DNA of 7,914 nt from an uncultured Kineosporia sp. (lineage in GTDB: Bacteria > Actinomycetota > Actinomycetes > Actinomycetales > Kineosporiaceae): contig CALMAR010000492.1 in NCBI GenBank assembly GCA_937859855.1, positions 1-7,914 on the forward strand. The letters are read 5' to 3'. This document shows, in pieces, positions 6,041 to 7,914 of this stretch; position 1 is the stretch's first letter, and every line of letters begins with the position of its first letter. A program made the translations under genes and the position numbers. A model generated the notes under the pieces. The model did no database searches. It was not told where the DNA came from and saw only the letters and a program-made list of their open reading frames with translations.

Positions 6041-6745
6041 ATGGCCCGCAGCACAGACCGTCAGGACGCCGCCGTCCCCAAGGGCCGGATCGCTCAACTC
6101 CGCGCCGTCTTCACGATGACCCGCAAGGCCGACCCGGCGTCGGTCTGGTGGATGTTCGGTGCCCTGATCGGCTGCATAGTGGCCGGCTACCTGATCGGGC
6201 TGGCCTTCAATCACGAGATCTACTTCAGCATTCTGGGGCTGATGGCCGGCGTTCTGGCCTTCGTCATCATCCTGGGCCGGCGGGCCGAGCGGGCGGCCTT
6301 CCTGCGGATCGCCGATCAGAAGGGCGCCGTGGGATACGCGCTGAAGGGGTTGCGCCGGGACTGGACCGCCGAAGAGCAGCCGGTGGCGGTCGATCCACGC
6401 ACCCAGGATCTGGTCTTCCGGGCCGTCGGGCGCCCAGGCGTCGTGCTGGTCACCGAAGGTCCGGTGCCCAGGGTGAACCGGATCGCCGAGAGCGAGCGCA
6501 AGCGATTGATCCGGATCTTCCCCGACGTCCCGGTGACGGTGGTCAACGCCGGGGATGCCGAGGGACAGATATCCCTTCGCGGGCTGTCGCGGCATCTGAT
6601 GCGGAAGAAGCCGGTGCTGACCAAGACCGAGGTGGCCGAGGTGTCCAAGCGGCTGCGCGCGCTTGGCGCTGCCCGGGCGCCGATTCCCAAGGGCATGGAT
6701 CCGACCCGGATGCGGCCTGACCGCAAGGCCACCAAGGGCCGCTGA
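6041..6745 (+). CDS. DUF4191 family membrane protein
   Basis: This 234-residue protein matches the actinobacterial DUF4191 family found next to lipA and glnA (Rv2219 in M. tuberculosis, from memory); no biochemical role is established that I know of. It has a short basic N-terminus ending in RAVFTMTRKADP, then two adjacent hydrophobic segments, about residues 35-56 (VWWMFGALIGCIVAGYLIGLAF) and 60-79 (IYFSILGLMAGVLAFVIILG). A soluble C-terminal domain follows, with family-like stretches RRAERAAFLRIADQKGAVG (80-98), LRRDW, PRTQDLVFRAVGRPGVVLVTEG (119-140) and RVNRIAESERKRL. The C-terminal ~40 residues are basic (MRKKPVLTKTEVAEVSKRL onward, ending RPDRKATKGR). The hairpin topology with positive flanks predicts both termini in the cytoplasm. 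It has its own leaderless-type promoter and converges on the RDD gene 43 nt away. The family assignment is strong, the function open. Confidence 0.9.
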   Translation: MARSTDRQDAAVPKGRIAQLRAVFTMTRKADPASVWWMFGALIGCIVAGYLIGLAFNHEIYFSILGLMAGVLAFVIILGRRAERAAFLRIADQKGAVGYALKGLRRDWTAEEQPVAVDPRTQDLVFRAVGRPGVVLVTEGPVPRVNRIAESERKRLIRIFPDVPVTVVNAGDAEGQISLRGLSRHLMRKKPVLTKTEVAEVSKRLRALGAARAPIPKGMDPTRMRPDRKATKGR

Positions 6746-6748
6746 GGC

Positions 6749-6781
6749 CGGCCCCCGCCTGGCCGCTATCGGAGCGGGCCG
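6749..6781. terminator. Imperfect GC hairpin between convergent DUF4191 and RDD genes
   Basis: CGGCCCCCGC (6749-6758) can pair imperfectly with GCGGGCCG (6774-6781) in the 43-nt convergent gap. It has a large loop and no T-tract on either strand. A bidirectional terminator is expected at this spot, but the support is weak. Confidence 0.25.
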
Positions 6782-6788
6782 CGAGCCG

Positions 6789-7286
6789 TCACCAGCGGGC
6801 CGCGACTGTGCCCGAGGTCAGCTCGTGCAATCCGCGCTGATCGCGCTGCCACAGCACGCTCAGCGCGGGAACAGCCAGAGCCAGCAGCACCCCGCGGATC
6901 GCGCCCCGGAGCAGGCCCGGATGCTGGCCGTCCACCGTCTCGACCCGGATCCGGAGCAGGCGCTGTCCCAGGGTGGCACCGGCCGTGCCGACCAGCAGAA
7001 TGTTCTCGGCACCGATGATGACGCTGGTCCATAGCGAACCCGGCGCATGCATGGCGGACGAGCCGAAAATGGCCCGGGCGATGATCAGGCAGAGCACCCA
7101 ATCGATCATCAGGCTGGCGAAGCGGCGGCCCAGGCCGGGCAGCGAACCGGGGCCGGTCCGGGGCCGGTCGAGATCCTTACCGGCGTAGTCGCTGGCACCG
7201 GCTGGCGCATCGCTGGACGCCGCAGGCTGCGGTTCCTGCGGGCCTGATCCCGGCAACCAGGAGGCGACGTCTCGTCGATCAGGCAC
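6789..7286 (-). CDS. RDD family membrane protein
   Basis: RDD proteins are small membrane proteins named for conserved Arg-Asp-Asp residues; some are linked to ion transport or stress, but this subgroup is uncharacterised. After a Pro/Ala/Gly-rich, probably disordered cytoplasmic N-terminus of about 50 residues comes [18 protein letters not shown], holding the RDD-type arginine (Arg55) and aspartate (Asp62) at the start of membrane segment 1. A second segment lies around 86-103 ([16 protein letters not shown]), then the family motif [10 protein letters not shown] (107-116), and a third segment around 129-147. The C-terminus [14 protein letters not shown] resembles the usual RGLHDRAAGT closing motif. 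I start at GTG 7286 (165 residues) rather than ATG 7289, because the GTG is six bases after a TAGTCT -10 box while the ATG would be only three bases from it. It is divergent from glnA, as expected for this neighbourhood apart from its orientation, which I cannot verify as typical. Confidence 0.88.
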   Translation of the reverse strand: MPDRRDVASWLPGSGPQEPQPAASSDAPAGASDYAGKDLDRPRTGPGSLPGLGRRFASLMIDWVLCLIIARAIFGSSAMHAPGSLWTSVIIGAENILLVGTAGATLGQRLLRIRVETVDGQHPGLLRGAIRGVLLALAVPALSVLWQRDQRGLHELTSGTVAARW

Positions 7287-7292
7287 CATTTC

Positions 7293-7298
7293 AGACTA
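7293..7298 (-). promoter_or_regulatory. -10 box for the RDD gene, leaderless-type
   Basis: On the minus strand this reads TAGTCT, followed by six bases and then GTG. The geometry is identical to that in front of lipB. No ribosome-binding sequence is visible upstream of the start. Confidence 0.5.
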
Positions 7299-7374
7299 CG
7301 CTGACCGCTTGCGCCCCTATGAGAGTGGCGAATTCATCCCAAGCCGTCCAGCAGGCAAGATGTCCCGCACGGTT

Positions 7375-7390
7375 GTCACATGCCTGTCAC
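7375..7390 (+). promoter_or_regulatory. GlnR-like box upstream of glnA
   Basis: The motif is GTCAC (7375-7379), six bases, GTCAC (7386-7390); an 11-bp period puts both halves on one face of the helix. Actinomycete GlnR sites are described as GTnAC-n6-GaAAC repeats. The first half matches fully and the second matches at G, A and C of the core. Its centre lies about 50 bases upstream of the predicted glnA transcription start, a position suited to activation under nitrogen limitation. No third or fourth half-site in register is clear. Confidence 0.5.
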
Positions 7391-7401
7391 AAACGGGGTC
7401 C

Positions 7402-7428
7402 TTCACAGGTGCGGAGAAGCCCTAGGGT
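7402..7428 (+). promoter_or_regulatory. Candidate glnA promoter
   Basis: TAGGGT at 7423-7428 is a TAnnnT -10 box. TTCACA at 7402-7407 resembles TTGACA, but the spacer is a short 15 bases, which fits a promoter that needs an activator. Initiation near 7435 would leave a leader of about 45 nt including GGAGG at 7471-7475. Confidence 0.45.
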
Positions 7429-7480
7429 TTGCCGCGATCCCGACTGTGCTCCCAACGATGCCCCGAACGTGGAGGTTGGA

Positions 7481-7914
7481 TTGTTCAACAGCGCTGATGA
7501 GGTAACGAAGTTCATCGCTGACAACGACGTCAAGTTTGTGGACGTCCGGTTCTGCGACCTCCCCGGAGTGATGCAGCACTTCAATGTGCCGGCTGAATCC
7601 GTGGGTCAGGACTTCTTCACCGAAGGCCAGATGTTCGACGGATCCTCGATCCGCGGCTTCCAGGCCATCAACGAGTCCGACATGAAGCTGATGCCCGACC
7701 TCGACACCGCCTACGTCGATCCGTTCCGTGCCGAGAAGACGCTCAACATCAATATGAGCATCGTCGACCCCTATACGAATGAGCCGTACAGCCGGGACCC
7801 GCGGCAGGTGGCGGCCAAGGCAGAGGCCTACCTGACCTCGACCGGTATTGCGGACACCGCCTTCTTCGCCCCTGAGGCCGAGTTCTACATCTTCGACGAC
7901 GTGCGATTCGAGAC
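7481..7914 (+). CDS. glnA: Type I glutamine synthetase, N-terminal part
   Basis: Glutamine synthetase makes glutamine from glutamate, ammonia and ATP (EC 6.3.1.2) as a cytoplasmic dodecamer. The window holds the first 144 residues and the gene runs off the right edge. The beta-grasp N-terminal domain is clear: [18 protein letters not shown] (17-34), [18 protein letters not shown] (51-68; Asp53 and Ser55-56 of the DGSS loop, which contacts the neighbouring subunit's active site), then [11 protein letters not shown] and EPYSRDPR (101-108). The catalytic domain begins with [10 protein letters not shown] (130-139), where Glu132 and Glu134 are the expected metal-binding glutamates. TTG at 7481 is taken as start because GGAGG (7471-7475) sits five bases upstream and it gives MFNSADEV, as in related proteins; an in-frame GTG at 7469 overlaps that ribosome site and is less likely. 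Codon use is less GC-extreme than its neighbours (TTT, AAT, GTA, GAT, TAT appear), as in other highly expressed genes. Confidence 0.97.
   Translation, partial: MFNSADEVTKFIADNDVKFVDVRFCDLPGVMQHFNVPAESVGQDFFTEGQMFDGSSIRGFQAINESDMKLMPDLDTAYVDPFRAEKTLNINMSIVDPYTNEPYSRDPRQVAAKAEAYLTSTGIADTAFFAPEAEFYIFDDVRFE

Noticed and set aside
5819..6595. Minus-strand open frame (258 codons) opposite kynU and the DUF4191 gene
   Set aside because: It spans a clear promoter/hairpin gap and two conserved genes on the other strand. The translation is low-complexity and lacks motifs.
7374..7391. TGTCACA direct repeat as a transposon or CRISPR-type repeat
   Set aside because: Only two 7-bp copies at a helical-turn period in a promoter; a regulator site explains it better.

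Overview
The window is GC-rich, densely coding DNA from an actinobacterium. GTG and TTG starts are common, promoters show TAnnnT -10 boxes, and at least three genes look leaderless. The gene set lipB, lipA, a DUF4191 membrane protein, an RDD membrane protein and glnA is a known actinobacterial neighbourhood; from memory, Mycobacterium tuberculosis has lipB-lipA-Rv2219-Rv2219A-glnA1. The N-terminus of GlnA and the overall style suggest Propionibacteriales, but this is only a moderate inference.

Layout. (1) 1-513: C-terminal end of an FAD-dependent oxidoreductase, cut by the window edge. (2) 556-1269: lipB, octanoyltransferase, probably leaderless. (3) 1257-2691, minus strand: a two-gene unit made of a small membrane-anchored coiled-coil protein of unknown function followed by an F420-dependent-type luciferase-like oxidoreductase. 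It converges on lipB with a 13-nt overlap of coding ends. (4) 2692-2846: a divergent promoter region holding a perfect 8+8 inverted repeat. (5) 2847-5971: lipA, a compact metal-dependent amidohydrolase and kynureninase (kynU), tightly packed (15-nt gap, then an ATGA overlap) and probably one transcript. (6) 6041-6745: DUF4191 membrane protein with its own leaderless-type promoter. (7) 6789-7286, minus strand: RDD-family membrane protein, also leaderless-type. (8) 7287-7480: glnA control region with a GlnR-like GTCAC-n6-GTCAC motif. (9) 7481 to the end: N-terminal 144 residues of type I glutamine synthetase.

How the genes work together. LipB transfers octanoate from acyl carrier protein to apo-lipoyl domains and LipA inserts the two sulfurs, so together they lipoylate the 2-oxoacid dehydrogenases and the glycine cleavage system. 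KynU cleaves kynurenine to anthranilate and alanine, and the amidohydrolase translationally coupled to it is likely to act on a related amide or formyl compound. GlnA assimilates ammonium. The most notable point is that two accessory cassettes (the oxidoreductase pair, and the amidohydrolase-kynureninase pair) sit inside an otherwise conserved lipoate/glutamine-synthetase block. I see no mobile element, CRISPR array, tRNA or rRNA. No stretch longer than 300 bases lacks a gene.
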